NCBI GenBank assembly: GCA_946965045.2
Contig: OX337233.1
Coordinates: forward strand, 1,302,001 to 1,366,000
DNA length: 64,000 nt
Origin: Epithemia pelagica
Lineage: Eukaryota; Bacillariophyta; Bacillariophyceae; Surirellales; Surirellaceae
Reading direction: 5' to 3'
Positions 40,006-49,044 of the stretch are shown piece by piece (the first letter of the stretch is position 1; each line of letters begins with the position of its first letter). The position numbers and the translations under genes were made by a program. The notes under the pieces were generated by a model. That model searched no databases. It was not told the DNA's origin and was given only the letters and a program-made list of their open reading frames with translations.

Positions 40006-40047
40006 GTCTCGTCCGAACAATTTATTTCTTCTTCAAACTTTTGGGTT

Positions 40048-41589
40048 TCACAATGCGGTTGAATATTGCAACAAGGTTTCCAAGGCTGCAACGACGTCAG
40101 TGTACAAGTCGATCATATCTGCTTGAGCGAATCGTCCCCGTGCTTGTTCCTGAGAGCGCCATCGATTGTTCAAGACAATTACATCTTTGGGTACCCGCTT
40201 GTTACGAGCTTGGGTTGTCGAGCCTCTCCGCAACGATCGTCTGAAGCTGTATGTTCCGAGGGAGTCAAGATCGTTTCCCAAAAGATCCTCCCGCTCCTTT
40301 TGACATTCGACCAAAAGATCATGCAACCACACATCGAGTTGCTGAATAGTGGAGGATCGTTCACTGTTTGGTTTGGGTCGGAACAAAGGTCCCTGAGTCA
40401 CTTGTCTGCGATCATAAGCCCGCAACAATCGCACCAACCACTTGCGATTATGTACCCCCGAGTTCGTCCTTTCTGCCAAGGGGATTTTGTGTTTTTGCCG
40501 CGCGATCATTCCTTTGAATCTTCCTTCAAGGGCAATGAGGACATGAGGTCGAGTCGGATGCATGTGTCCTTGTTTAGTCAATTCACGAGTTTCAAAAAGC
40601 CGGGCATGGCCCAACTCCTCTCCTCTTAAAGCACTGGAGAATCCGATCATCAGGGCGGCACCAGCATTGGCCAATTCGAATACCAACTTCTGATCCTGGT
40701 TCTGTTCTGCGTCCTGATAACGCTGCTCAAGTATTTCTCCGAGAACCAACAACACATCAACAGACATCGCCGCGTCTTGAATTTTTACATCTCCCATTCT
40801 TTCGTGGGACCCGTCCATGAAGCGCTTAAACCAAAGCGTGTTGGATACGCTATCTGTTATCCGCGTTGACTTCCTTCCGTCACTCAGCACCGCTCCCTTC
40901 GAACCCGACGGAGTTGAATGTACAAAATTCGAAAAAGCAGATCTTATTCCCCTCATTGTGTCCCATTGGATGGTTTTTGAGTTCTTGCCTCTGTCTAACG
41001 ACCGTTGTAAAGACACCATCGCTGGGATCATACCAAGTGTATCATCAAGGGGATAAGGTCCTCTTCGATGTCTTGGAGCAGGGGAACCAATTCGTAGCTC
41101 GGCCAGTATACTCATGGCCTTAGCCATTTCACGTGCATTGCCCTGCACTGTGCTGGTACGCCGCGCCCAGAACGCATCCAGATTAGCCCGAATCATGCAT
41201 TTCAAGGACCATGCATCTTGCTCATTTTCAACAACGGGATCTCTCTTGTAGATATTCCGAAAGTGGCATAGCTCACATTGGAACGGCGTCATGAGATGGT
41301 CGCCCGCCCTTGCCGTTGTAAACCATGATTTTAAATCTCCTTTTTCTGCTTCGGTACTTTCCCAGCCTGGTTCCTCGGGGATGTAGTTTCCATGTTCGTC
41401 TTGCTCCATTTGAAGAGGCTGGAGGTCTCTAGGGAACGGATCTACCGTCCCTGGCACCACGTAGCATTGAGGATGATACGCCCCCCGGCATGGTTTCCAG
41501 TGCCCGCGAGCGTACCCAAAATTGGCGCAAATAATCCCTCGCGTGTGCGATAGACTTCCGGTGCATCTGACGCAACACATCTCCTTCAT
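40048..41589 (-). CDS. Tyrosine recombinase of the DIRS-like element
   Basis: A 513-aa protein from ATG at 41589, overlapping the 3' end of pol by 161 nt in a different frame. The N-terminus is Cys/His-rich (CCVRC, CANFGYARGHWKPC, HPQC, CELC), probably zinc-binding. The catalytic half shows the first Arg in SSALRGEELGHARL (about residue 325), a YSFRRSLRRGSTTQA box (about 450) and NNRWRSQEQARGR before the nucleophile candidate in DMIDLYTDVV near the C-terminus. In classical enzymes the second box is H-x-x-R; here the His position reads Tyr or Ser, a variant I associate with DIRS-like families. It would cut and rejoin DNA to integrate a circular cDNA. Confidence 0.8.
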   Translation of the reverse strand: MKEMCCVRCTGSLSHTRGIICANFGYARGHWKPCRGAYHPQCYVVPGTVDPFPRDLQPLQMEQDEHGNYIPEEPGWESTEAEKGDLKSWFTTARAGDHLMTPFQCELCHFRNIYKRDPVVENEQDAWSLKCMIRANLDAFWARRTSTVQGNAREMAKAMSILAELRIGSPAPRHRRGPYPLDDTLGMIPAMVSLQRSLDRGKNSKTIQWDTMRGIRSAFSNFVHSTPSGSKGAVLSDGRKSTRITDSVSNTLWFKRFMDGSHERMGDVKIQDAAMSVDVLLVLGEILEQRYQDAEQNQDQKLVFELANAGAALMIGFSSALRGEELGHARLFETRELTKQGHMHPTRPHVLIALEGRFKGMIARQKHKIPLAERTNSGVHNRKWLVRLLRAYDRRQVTQGPLFRPKPNSERSSTIQQLDVWLHDLLVECQKEREDLLGNDLDSLGTYSFRRSLRRGSTTQARNKRVPKDVIVLNNRWRSQEQARGRFAQADMIDLYTDVVAALETLLQYSTAL

Positions 41590-43318
41590 GCTTGAGAATG
41601 TCCGAGAATTTAATTCGCCAATGATTTCTGTTTAGCAAAGGGAAGGCGAAAGCGATAGTTAGAGGTTCGTGTTCGATATCTTTAGGCCAGAATTCCTCAC
41701 TGAAAGGGAGCACACAAAACATATCCACCGCCTTGCTCAACATTCTTCTCCATCGTCCACTCAACAAGGATGGTGCAAGAAGCACATGCGTGTTCCAAGG
41801 GCGTACATGCCAAGCCTCCGCCATCAGAAAGACAGCGACGTCGGCCAAACATGGCGGTGGGATCCACACAAAAACTCCATCTTGTTCCTGAGGCACTGCG
41901 AACCAGTCGGCCACATCCAAGATTCTCATCGGATCAATATCGTCCACAACTTGACGCAGAAACTTGGTCAAGAGTCGGGGTTGTCTTTCGGCTGCCGTTT
42001 TGTGAAGAGGAACGAACTCCAACATGTCAGTTCCTCGCATGACCCCATTTGTGAGATCGGAACGTGACAATCCATCGGTTCCTTGGGCGATCATTCTCTT
42101 TCCAGACACCCAAACGACGTGAACAAACGCTTCGCCGATCATAAGGATTTTATGGAGTCTGAACATTAGACGCAACACTTCAGGCGATTTGGCGGTGCCA
42201 CGATAGAATGCAGATTCCGCATGCATGTTATCGGTGAATATGAAGACTTCCGCCAACGAGTTCAATCGTCCCTCTTTCGCCATTTGTTCTATTTTCATTA
42301 CAATATTCGCCAGTTCTCGAAAGTTGGAGGACGATCCCTGCATCTTGTCGGATTCCCAGGATCCAAAATCTACCTCCACCTTTTCATCTCCTGGCGTCCA
42401 ACCAGACATCCCAAACCCGGCGCCGGAAGCATCTCCGAAGAAATACCGTACTTTTGCGCCCTGTTTATCTGGTCTTAAAATTCGCTGTGGGGGTTCAGCT
42501 GACTCGGTAAGTTGCTCTAAGGCTTCGATATCGAATTCCATGCGAGGGACCATTCTCACTCTTTCTGGTGCTTTGTCAGTTGCTTCGATGTTGTCTTCTA
42601 GAGTTTCAGAACCGACCTTCCATCCGTCCTCATCTCGATCAGGCCGCCAACTGTTCATGCTGGCGTACACTCCATTGAGGTAGATTCGGATAACTAAATA
42701 GGCCCTGCCCACATGATTAAGAAACCCCGCAACTTGTTCAAGCGTCTTTCGACTTATCGATCCCCTTGGTTTCGCTTGCGTCCTTTCATCCACTTCCTTG
42801 CGCAAACGAGCTATTTCCTTTTTAGTCTTGTCCCATTTCTCTTGAGACACGGCCATGAACGGCCGTCTAGGTGAAGTTCCACACACTACTCCAGCCCATG
42901 CACCAGGGCTTTGAGTTTGTTCGCGACGCTTGCGCGCTGCGTCTTGTACTCCGTGGTACGATGCAGTTTTCGCTATCTTGGAACTAACCTGCCAAGCATC
43001 CTCAGCTGTCGGTCCCGTTCCTCTTAGATCATCAACATAGTCATGCGCATCAGCTGCTAATTCACCCGTGGATCGGTACTTGGCTATCCACGGTATCCCA
43101 GGCTGATAAGTGCGTGTACCAGGTAGGTTGGTTATCACACGACTCCATCGAAACACGTTTTCAGGATCGTCCGCCTTTCCCAGCATAACGCGTTTCAGTC
43201 GCCGCGTTTGCTGGACAGTGTTGAAGGGGGACGGACTTTGTCCCATCGGACATCTGGCCCATCCTTCAACAAACAATTCTCCCGTCTCGGTTTTCCCATA
43301 TATGGGGGTAAGATCCAT
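41429..43318 (-). CDS. RT (C-terminal part), RNase H and conserved C-terminal domain of the DIRS-like pol
   Basis: Continues the frame of the ORF at 45208-43331 after TAA; the ATG at 43318 lies only four codons past that stop. Residues 85-105 contain the RT catalytic motif AHDYVDDLRGTG. RNase H starts near residue 290 (VRYFFGDASGAGFGMSGW) and continues with SSNFRELANIV and FIFTDNMHAESAFYRG. A C-terminal domain from about residue 440 (VFVWIPPPCLADVAVF, NTHVLLAPSLLSGRWRRML, HEPLTIAFAFPL) occurs in related elements and sits where other DIRS elements carry a methyltransferase-like domain. RT motif A is in the ORF before the TAA, so neither part alone makes an active polymerase. Confidence 0.8.
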   Translation of the reverse strand: MDLTPIYGKTETGELFVEGWARCPMGQSPSPFNTVQQTRRLKRVMLGKADDPENVFRWSRVITNLPGTRTYQPGIPWIAKYRSTGELAADAHDYVDDLRGTGPTAEDAWQVSSKIAKTASYHGVQDAARKRREQTQSPGAWAGVVCGTSPRRPFMAVSQEKWDKTKKEIARLRKEVDERTQAKPRGSISRKTLEQVAGFLNHVGRAYLVIRIYLNGVYASMNSWRPDRDEDGWKVGSETLEDNIEATDKAPERVRMVPRMEFDIEALEQLTESAEPPQRILRPDKQGAKVRYFFGDASGAGFGMSGWTPGDEKVEVDFGSWESDKMQGSSSNFRELANIVMKIEQMAKEGRLNSLAEVFIFTDNMHAESAFYRGTAKSPEVLRLMFRLHKILMIGEAFVHVVWVSGKRMIAQGTDGLSRSDLTNGVMRGTDMLEFVPLHKTAAERQPRLLTKFLRQVVDDIDPMRILDVADWFAVPQEQDGVFVWIPPPCLADVAVFLMAEAWHVRPWNTHVLLAPSLLSGRWRRMLSKAVDMFCVLPFSEEFWPKDIEHEPLTIAFAFPLLNRNHWRIKFSDILKHEGDVLRQMHRKSIAHARDYLRQFWVRSRALETMPGGVSSSMLRGARDGRSVP

Positions 43319-43330
43319 GCCACTGAATGA

Positions 43331-45208
43331 TTACAAATCCGGGTGGATCCAAAAATTCAGAAACATCTCCCCATAATCGTTGTCGACGCACCAATACGCA
43401 TCATCCAATGTTCTGGTCAGAACGTCCGCGTCTGGCAGAGGGAACCAAGGAGCATGAAGGCACGAATTCAGTCCGCTCTTGGTTCCGTCGTATACCATTC
43501 GGATGTCTGTCTCACCCTTTGGCACGGCGAAGTAGTTCATTGTGGCTTTCCATTCGCCGGGCCCAACATATTGCTTACTTCTTACATCCTCTATCTTCTC
43601 TTTGATCTTGTTGATGGTTTCTTCGTCGCCTAAACCTTGCTGACGCTCGATCACAGGTCGAGGAATTCCTGTCCAGAGTGGGGGCACTCCAATGGCCAAA
43701 TCTCGAATATATTCTTCCGGCCATCGCCAGAAGAAGACTCCCGAACCCATTGGCCATCCCCAGAACGTCGCTTTCATCGCTTGTTGACAGGCTTGTACTC
43801 CGCGGTTATACACAAGTCGCCACCAGCGAGGTTCATTAACTTTTATTACTGATTCATACTTTAACCACCAATCAAACCATGATCGGCGAACGTTTCGCTT
43901 CCAGCGAATCAGCATTACGGTACGTAATCTTTCGAATGCTCGATGATGCTTGGATTCTAATCTCTCACAACCCAAAAGGAACCTGACTCGATCGTCCCAC
44001 AGTTCGACAGGAACCGCGGCCTTGTCGTGCTTGACCGCTTTCTCCGAAGCTGTATCTGCTGACGAGTCCTTGTTCCGCTTGTAATACTTCATGCGTTCGA
44101 ATGCGGCGTTGCCGTGTTGAACACCAACTTTGGTGGATAACTCGGTAACTGTTGTTGTCGTTTTGCTTCGTTTCGCTTCAACGGTCGAGTTGGTGTTGCC
44201 TGATCTCACATCTTGGATGGGTTCCGATTTTCTCTTCCTGGTTGTGCTCGTCCATTCAGCTAAGCATGTCCCGAGAGCCGCGGCCGCCTTGATTGGCGTG
44301 GTCAATTCTCGGATCATAACTTCCTTTGTGGGTTCATTCCAACCTTTTGAAAGAGTTGCCGGCACGTCCAAACAAGCTACGGCTTCACCTACCGTTAAGG
44401 ACCTTCGAGTGAATGACTTTGGACCATATACTGTCGGCAAAGTCCAGAGCTTCTTACGTTTCTTTCGCACGGCAGCCCAACTGACATGCTTTTGGCTTTG
44501 AGCCTTTTCTTCTTCTTGCTCATTCCGACTGCGTTTCCCTGTCTTGGTTTTATCTAACAAATCTTGGAAAGAACTTTCTGCTCCTCGCAGAAGATCATCG
44601 ATCCAAAATTCATATGGGGACGAACCGCTTGAATCGATTCGCGTCCAAGCATGCGCCCTACCTTGCCAATCAGTAACACCCCCCAGAGTTCGATGATCCA
44701 ATACTCGACTTGACACCTTCCAACCCTGGGGGGGTTTGCCTCGAGGCAAACGATACGAAAGCACCACTTGCAAGTCGTCGTTCCAGAACGAAGTGTCCGA
44801 TCGCGGCGGGCGAAATGGTCCTTCGAATACCACCACGTGACATCTTGGATACACCGACCAGTCGATGCTGTTGTCTGGCTCGGGTGATCTTGCATCTTCT
44901 TTTTGTTTCATCCAATATATTTCGGTTTGAGAGTCGACCATGTTCTCCCAGTGACTTTGAGTTTTCGGTATCAGGAGCCAACTAAGGGAACAGTTCGACA
45001 AATTGCTCGTGAGTGCCACCCATGCTGGTAAACCCTCTGAGACTACACCCATCTTCAATTCGCCTTCTTTGAGTGTTACAAATCTTCGGAACCAAGAAGA
45101 GTACGATTCAGTTACGGGCGTTGCTATTTCAGATTTTTCTACGGACACTGATTTCGTCTCTTGGTCGATGGCTTCATGTTGGCTGGGTTTTTGCGATGCG
45201 ACAATCAA
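43331..45208 (-). CDS. N-terminal pol (RT motif A side) of the DIRS-like element
   Basis: Begins directly after the gag TGA in the same frame, with no ATG for about 50 codons, so it is probably reached by readthrough. The first 250 residues are unassigned, then Lys/Arg/Ser-rich linkers. The last 140 residues begin the reverse transcriptase: GPGEWKATMNYFAVPKG, DIRMVYDGTKSGLNSCL and DNDYGEMFLNFWIHPDL, the last holding the motif A Asp. The frame then meets TAA at 43331-43333 and reopens at once. Confidence 0.75.
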   Translation of the reverse strand: MIVASQKPSQHEAIDQETKSVSVEKSEIATPVTESYSSWFRRFVTLKEGELKMGVVSEGLPAWVALTSNLSNCSLSWLLIPKTQSHWENMVDSQTEIYWMKQKEDARSPEPDNSIDWSVYPRCHVVVFEGPFRPPRSDTSFWNDDLQVVLSYRLPRGKPPQGWKVSSRVLDHRTLGGVTDWQGRAHAWTRIDSSGSSPYEFWIDDLLRGAESSFQDLLDKTKTGKRSRNEQEEEKAQSQKHVSWAAVRKKRKKLWTLPTVYGPKSFTRRSLTVGEAVACLDVPATLSKGWNEPTKEVMIRELTTPIKAAAALGTCLAEWTSTTRKRKSEPIQDVRSGNTNSTVEAKRSKTTTTVTELSTKVGVQHGNAAFERMKYYKRNKDSSADTASEKAVKHDKAAVPVELWDDRVRFLLGCERLESKHHRAFERLRTVMLIRWKRNVRRSWFDWWLKYESVIKVNEPRWWRLVYNRGVQACQQAMKATFWGWPMGSGVFFWRWPEEYIRDLAIGVPPLWTGIPRPVIERQQGLGDEETINKIKEKIEDVRSKQYVGPGEWKATMNYFAVPKGETDIRMVYDGTKSGLNSCLHAPWFPLPDADVLTRTLDDAYWCVDNDYGEMFLNFWIHPDL

Positions 45209-47977
45209 TCATTCTTCCTTGGTGTTGTTATTGTTCTTGGCTTTCTTAGAGGGTAGACGTGCTTGGATGTTCTTCACTTGGCTTTCCACAGCGTCGACTT
45301 TTCTTTTGGCCTGCTGAGCGTCTGACAATGCTTTCTTCACATCATCCACAATGGGATTGACATCGTCGTGGAAACTCACGACATCCAACAGGAAATGCGT
45401 CAACATGGGGCCAACCTTCGGATGGTTCTTGAATTGATGCTCGACAAATTCTTTCTGAAGACGATGAGCCTGCAAGGTGGCCCACAACAAGTCCGGAGCC
45501 CGTTCCCGCGACGTGGCTTGGTTGATGGTGATTTCGCTACACGCCCGTCTTGGCAGACTTATCACTTCGAAAACGATGCGGGTGATGTTCTGGACAAGGT
45601 CCCAGCGTCTTGTTTCGGAGAGATTAGTGTCCGAGCCATAATCTTCGACTTGATCCTTCATGTATATGAAGAGCGTGTCTAAGAAACTCTTGGCATCAGA
45701 AAGTAAGTAACGAGCGATCACCTTGGCGTCCCGGGACATGGAGGACGTCTCAATCTCAGACATAAGAGCTGGGTACTTGTCGGAGATCATCTTTCGAATT
45801 GCATTGGCTGTACCTGAATCTCGCGATCCTGACCCCTTGAATTTCTCGTACGTTTCAACTTTACTCAACTTCCTAGGGCTTGCTCTGGCTTGATCGGGAG
45901 TTCCAGCCAATGCCGTGGGGGCAACCAGCTGGAAAGAGTATACTGCTTTTTGATCACTGGCGCGTTCCATGTTTGACCGCTGGCCGCGATAATGTACATC
46001 CACGTTTTCGGAGAAACTTTGCGAACCCGTGGTGCACATCTCCATAAGCGCCATGGCGTCTACGAATTTCAAAGCCTCCGTCGTGACGCTGTTGGAGGAC
46101 ACGAACGCCGCTACGTGCGATAACGAGGTGAACTTGAACCCCTCGACTTCGACAGTTTGGCTCTCCGTTCGGGCCTCCAAGTCTTGGATTCGGACTCGAT
46201 TGTTCTGGAACTCCTCCTCCAATTTACTAACCAACTTGCGGACTTCCACTACTTCGTCTTGCGTGAGATTGAACATGGAGGTCTGGCCTCCCGTGCTTCC
46301 TGCGGCTTGGACCGCCGCTGCAGTTGTATTTCGAATATGATGCTCAAAGTCGGTGAGCCCTCCTTTGAGAAAGAACTTCTCTGCGACCTTGAGGGTTGGA
46401 GAAGTTTTGGACAACTCGGCCCATATGGCCTTGTTGACCTGTTCGGTGATTAAAGCAACAAATTCCTTGCGAGACGAGTGCATGGCCTCATTCTTCAAAG
46501 AGTGCATGCGAGACTGCAGCGCGTCGATGGATGCGTACATCCTTTTGAAACTTTCACCGTGGAGCGCCTGGCTTTCGTGAATGGCTTGCAACAGCGCAGG
46601 ACTGATCTTTTTCTCTTCCTGGCCAGAGTCATCGGGTGGTGCACCCAACAATCCACTGAGTACGTTGACCTTGTCAACAAGAACGTTAATCAACTGGTTC
46701 TGTTCTCCTTGACGGATCCGCATAGCGGCCAATTCTGCGGCAGTGGCACGATGGATGTGTGCGGTAGCAACCGTATTCTGGGTCACTTTCTGCTTGAAGG
46801 TCGTATCGTCCAAGTCTTGACCCAAATCTTCCAATTCACTTTCCTCGATGGGCGACGGTACCTCCACTGCTTCCAACTCGAGCCTCTTGGCTGGTGTAAA
46901 GGCCGTGAAGGTGGCGTCTTGTTGGATTTCCTCGAGGGTCTTGTGCTTCAATGGAGTAGCAGGACCTGGATTCATCAAGGTCGTGTCCTGACCTTGAGTA
47001 TCTCCACTCAACATGGCGAACATGGAGGACCAGAGCCAAACTGGTTTAAGAGCCCGCGTCATTTCTTGGAGTTTCGACTTGGGCAACTTGGTAGCGTCCA
47101 AAAAGGGGTCCTGAAAAGCTAGCTGCGTAGCGGAACTCGCTGACCCAGTTTTCGGCGTGGGTACCCGAATAAACAAACACTGTTGGAGACCCTGATCCCG
47201 GAGACCACCAGTAAGGGATACAGCCTTGCGATGCGACTTGGTACTGCACCGGCCAAAGGGCTGAATGCAAAACTTTCCAGCTACGCCAACAACGGCTCCA
47301 CAAACAGACTCGTTCGACACATCCAACACAACAAGAGACACAGAATTTTGTAAATCGTTAGTAACACTAGTAGTTGGCTCACCATTAGTGGTAGAGGACT
47401 TCGCATCTCCTTGAAACTTCACGCGGCTGCCCGCAGACGGAGCATCATAATCCACGAACTGAGACGTGTCTCGGGCGCCCGTTTCATGTGTATCCAAACT
47501 GGCAGGCTTGAGAACACGTGGATCAGTCTTAACCCAGTTGCGACGAGACGCAGCGTTAACACTTGCGACGTCCGCCGCAGTAACTGCGGACTGCGAGCGA
47601 GACTCGGCGGTCAACGTGGCCGTCATGAGATCGGTCTCAGTAAGTCCGTCCAAAGAGAAAGATTCGCGAATCGCCGTGGCATCAGCGTTCGTTTCCGCGA
47701 GGAGCTGGTCCCCGAACGACCGAACCGATGGCACCGAAACAAACTCCCCCCCCGTATCACCGCCAGGAAGCGCAGCAAAGCTGCGAGCAGTTACACCAGG
47801 ATCCCGCGAGGCCGAAACACCCACCCCCAAGCCGAAATCCGAGAACGCCGTAGCTAGGTCAGGAGGACCAGCAGGCGGAGCGGGAGGCGGACCAGGCACC
47901 GGAGAGTCACGCGAACGAGACGAGACGCGGGGATCGCGATAAAGCGACGCACAAGCGGAAAAACCAGAAGACGACAT
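45209..47977 (-). CDS. Gag-like protein of the DIRS-like element
   Basis: A 922-aa protein from ATG at 47977 (the frame extends to TTG at 48049). The N-terminus is Pro/Gly/Ser-rich (PVPGPPPAPPAGPPDLA). The middle and C-terminal regions are strongly helical, with coiled-coil segments near residues 470-560 and 620-660, e.g. DEVVEVRKLVSKLEEEF. The C-terminus is basic (LPSKKAKNNNNTKEE). No zinc knuckle is present. It ends at TGA (45211-45209), after which the same frame stays open through pol. Position and composition support a nucleocapsid role; there is no direct sequence proof. Confidence 0.65.
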   Translation of the reverse strand: MSSSGFSACASLYRDPRVSSRSRDSPVPGPPPAPPAGPPDLATAFSDFGLGVGVSASRDPGVTARSFAALPGGDTGGEFVSVPSVRSFGDQLLAETNADATAIRESFSLDGLTETDLMTATLTAESRSQSAVTAADVASVNAASRRNWVKTDPRVLKPASLDTHETGARDTSQFVDYDAPSAGSRVKFQGDAKSSTTNGEPTTSVTNDLQNSVSLVVLDVSNESVCGAVVGVAGKFCIQPFGRCSTKSHRKAVSLTGGLRDQGLQQCLFIRVPTPKTGSASSATQLAFQDPFLDATKLPKSKLQEMTRALKPVWLWSSMFAMLSGDTQGQDTTLMNPGPATPLKHKTLEEIQQDATFTAFTPAKRLELEAVEVPSPIEESELEDLGQDLDDTTFKQKVTQNTVATAHIHRATAAELAAMRIRQGEQNQLINVLVDKVNVLSGLLGAPPDDSGQEEKKISPALLQAIHESQALHGESFKRMYASIDALQSRMHSLKNEAMHSSRKEFVALITEQVNKAIWAELSKTSPTLKVAEKFFLKGGLTDFEHHIRNTTAAAVQAAGSTGGQTSMFNLTQDEVVEVRKLVSKLEEEFQNNRVRIQDLEARTESQTVEVEGFKFTSLSHVAAFVSSNSVTTEALKFVDAMALMEMCTTGSQSFSENVDVHYRGQRSNMERASDQKAVYSFQLVAPTALAGTPDQARASPRKLSKVETYEKFKGSGSRDSGTANAIRKMISDKYPALMSEIETSSMSRDAKVIARYLLSDAKSFLDTLFIYMKDQVEDYGSDTNLSETRRWDLVQNITRIVFEVISLPRRACSEITINQATSRERAPDLLWATLQAHRLQKEFVEHQFKNHPKVGPMLTHFLLDVVSFHDDVNPIVDDVKKALSDAQQAKRKVDAVESQVKNIQARLPSKKAKNNNNTKEE

Positions 47978-49044
47978 GGGGGCGATGGCAGGGTGTGACA
48001 GCAAAAACAAAAACAGATGATCGTCAGCCAAGAGATACAATACCTGCAACGTAAAGCACCTTCAATCAAACAATCAACCTGAGAGACAGTGACTCTATCG
48101 ATCTCACTCCCAACCACAACTCTGGATCTTTCGCATAGAGATACTTCAAGATGACCAGAATCGCATTGGGCGTGATCTTCGTCTTTTCGTCAAGTGTCAG
48201 TCGATGCGTACGTCATTTCATCTTCTTCATATCGATCGCCATATTAGCAGAGGCACATGTAGTACTGGGATCTGTCTGTTTCTGTCGCTGGTTTTTTATG
48301 GTGAGATTTGATTGGACAGGAAGAGAGTTCGAATTAGGCCCTGTCCCCCAACCGCGGGGGATTCGTCATTCCTCATTTAACTCCCTCCACGAAAAATGAT
48401 CACTATAGACATTAGTGTAATCAAGATATACCAAGACTAAAAATTGGCGACGGTTATATCGGTTTCCCGTTAGGAAGTGGAATCCCTCATCCTATGGCAA
48501 GTCCTTCCTTTCCCCTTCCCTTTCCCCCTTCGCCTGCCTGGCCCCCCCCAAAGTCGGGGGGAGCTCTGGAGATTCCTACAATAGAGAGTTAGTCTGTGGT
48601 CTCAGTCTCAAGAAGCAGACAATTGGTCGTCCGTTTTCTCTTCAGAGAACAGATTGACTATTGGTTATTGGTTGCTGCTCCATGTCCTTGTTGCATATCT
48701 TGGAAACCAAGGGAATTTGGACTAGATTGGAGAGAAACTCACACACTCTTGAGAAAGAGGGTAAGGAACAGCGTCATTCACCCCAGAGCATATTGTAGAC
48801 TAGCCCGTAGGCCGAATCTCATGTCTCATGGCACATGGGACATGGGACATGGGACCAAGCCCAAACAACGTTGTAGTTTGTAGTCGTGAAGCATCTAACA
48901 TACAAGTCCATTCACTTTTTTTCTGTATCTGATGCAAATGCAAATGAAGAGCGTCGACGTTCGACGTGTACTTAGAGTTCATGTATCCTCTTCGCAACTA
49001 CAACAACAGCTCGCGCACTCGTGCATGTTGTCGCAGGTGAGAAG
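47978..49044. other. Non-coding region between the DIRS-like element and duplication copy B
   Basis: Contains the probable 5' end of the DIRS-like element (to about 48260), the right copy of the 300-bp repeat, and a tandem CATGGGA unit at about 48829-48855. No gene supported. Confidence 0.45.
48265..48563 (+). repeat. About 300-bp direct repeat, right copy
   Basis: Partner of 24940-25249 in the same orientation. The inner 220 bp, from CATTCCTCATTTAACTCCC onward, is almost identical; the first 80 bp are more diverged. Confidence 0.7.

Larger units (their letters stand above)
39109..40047. other. Non-coding region with repeats, hairpins and a poly-C run
   Basis: Promoter side of the accessory ORF on the left and 3' end region of the DIRS-like element on the right. 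It contains dispersed repeat copy 2 (39493-39553), hairpins at 39650-39676, 39690-39707, 39709-39743 and 39827-39843, and 22 consecutive C at 39984-40005. Confidence 0.5.
40048..47977 (-). mobile_element. DIRS-like tyrosine-recombinase retrotransposon
   Basis: Minus-strand order gag, RT-RNase H with a C-terminal domain, then an overlapping tyrosine recombinase: the layout of DIRS-type elements, which integrate with a recombinase instead of a DDE integrase. Gag and both parts of pol are in one frame, broken by TGA at 45211 and TAA at 43333. Termini were not identified: no LTRs, and the split or inverted repeats expected of this order were not found by eye. The element limits given are those of the ORFs only. 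Confidence 0.8.

Noticed and set aside
24940-48563. Reading the 300-bp direct repeats as LTRs of one giant retroelement
   Set aside because: The genes between them belong to three separate elements on both strands, one with its own LTRs, and no TG...CA ends or flanking target duplication were found.
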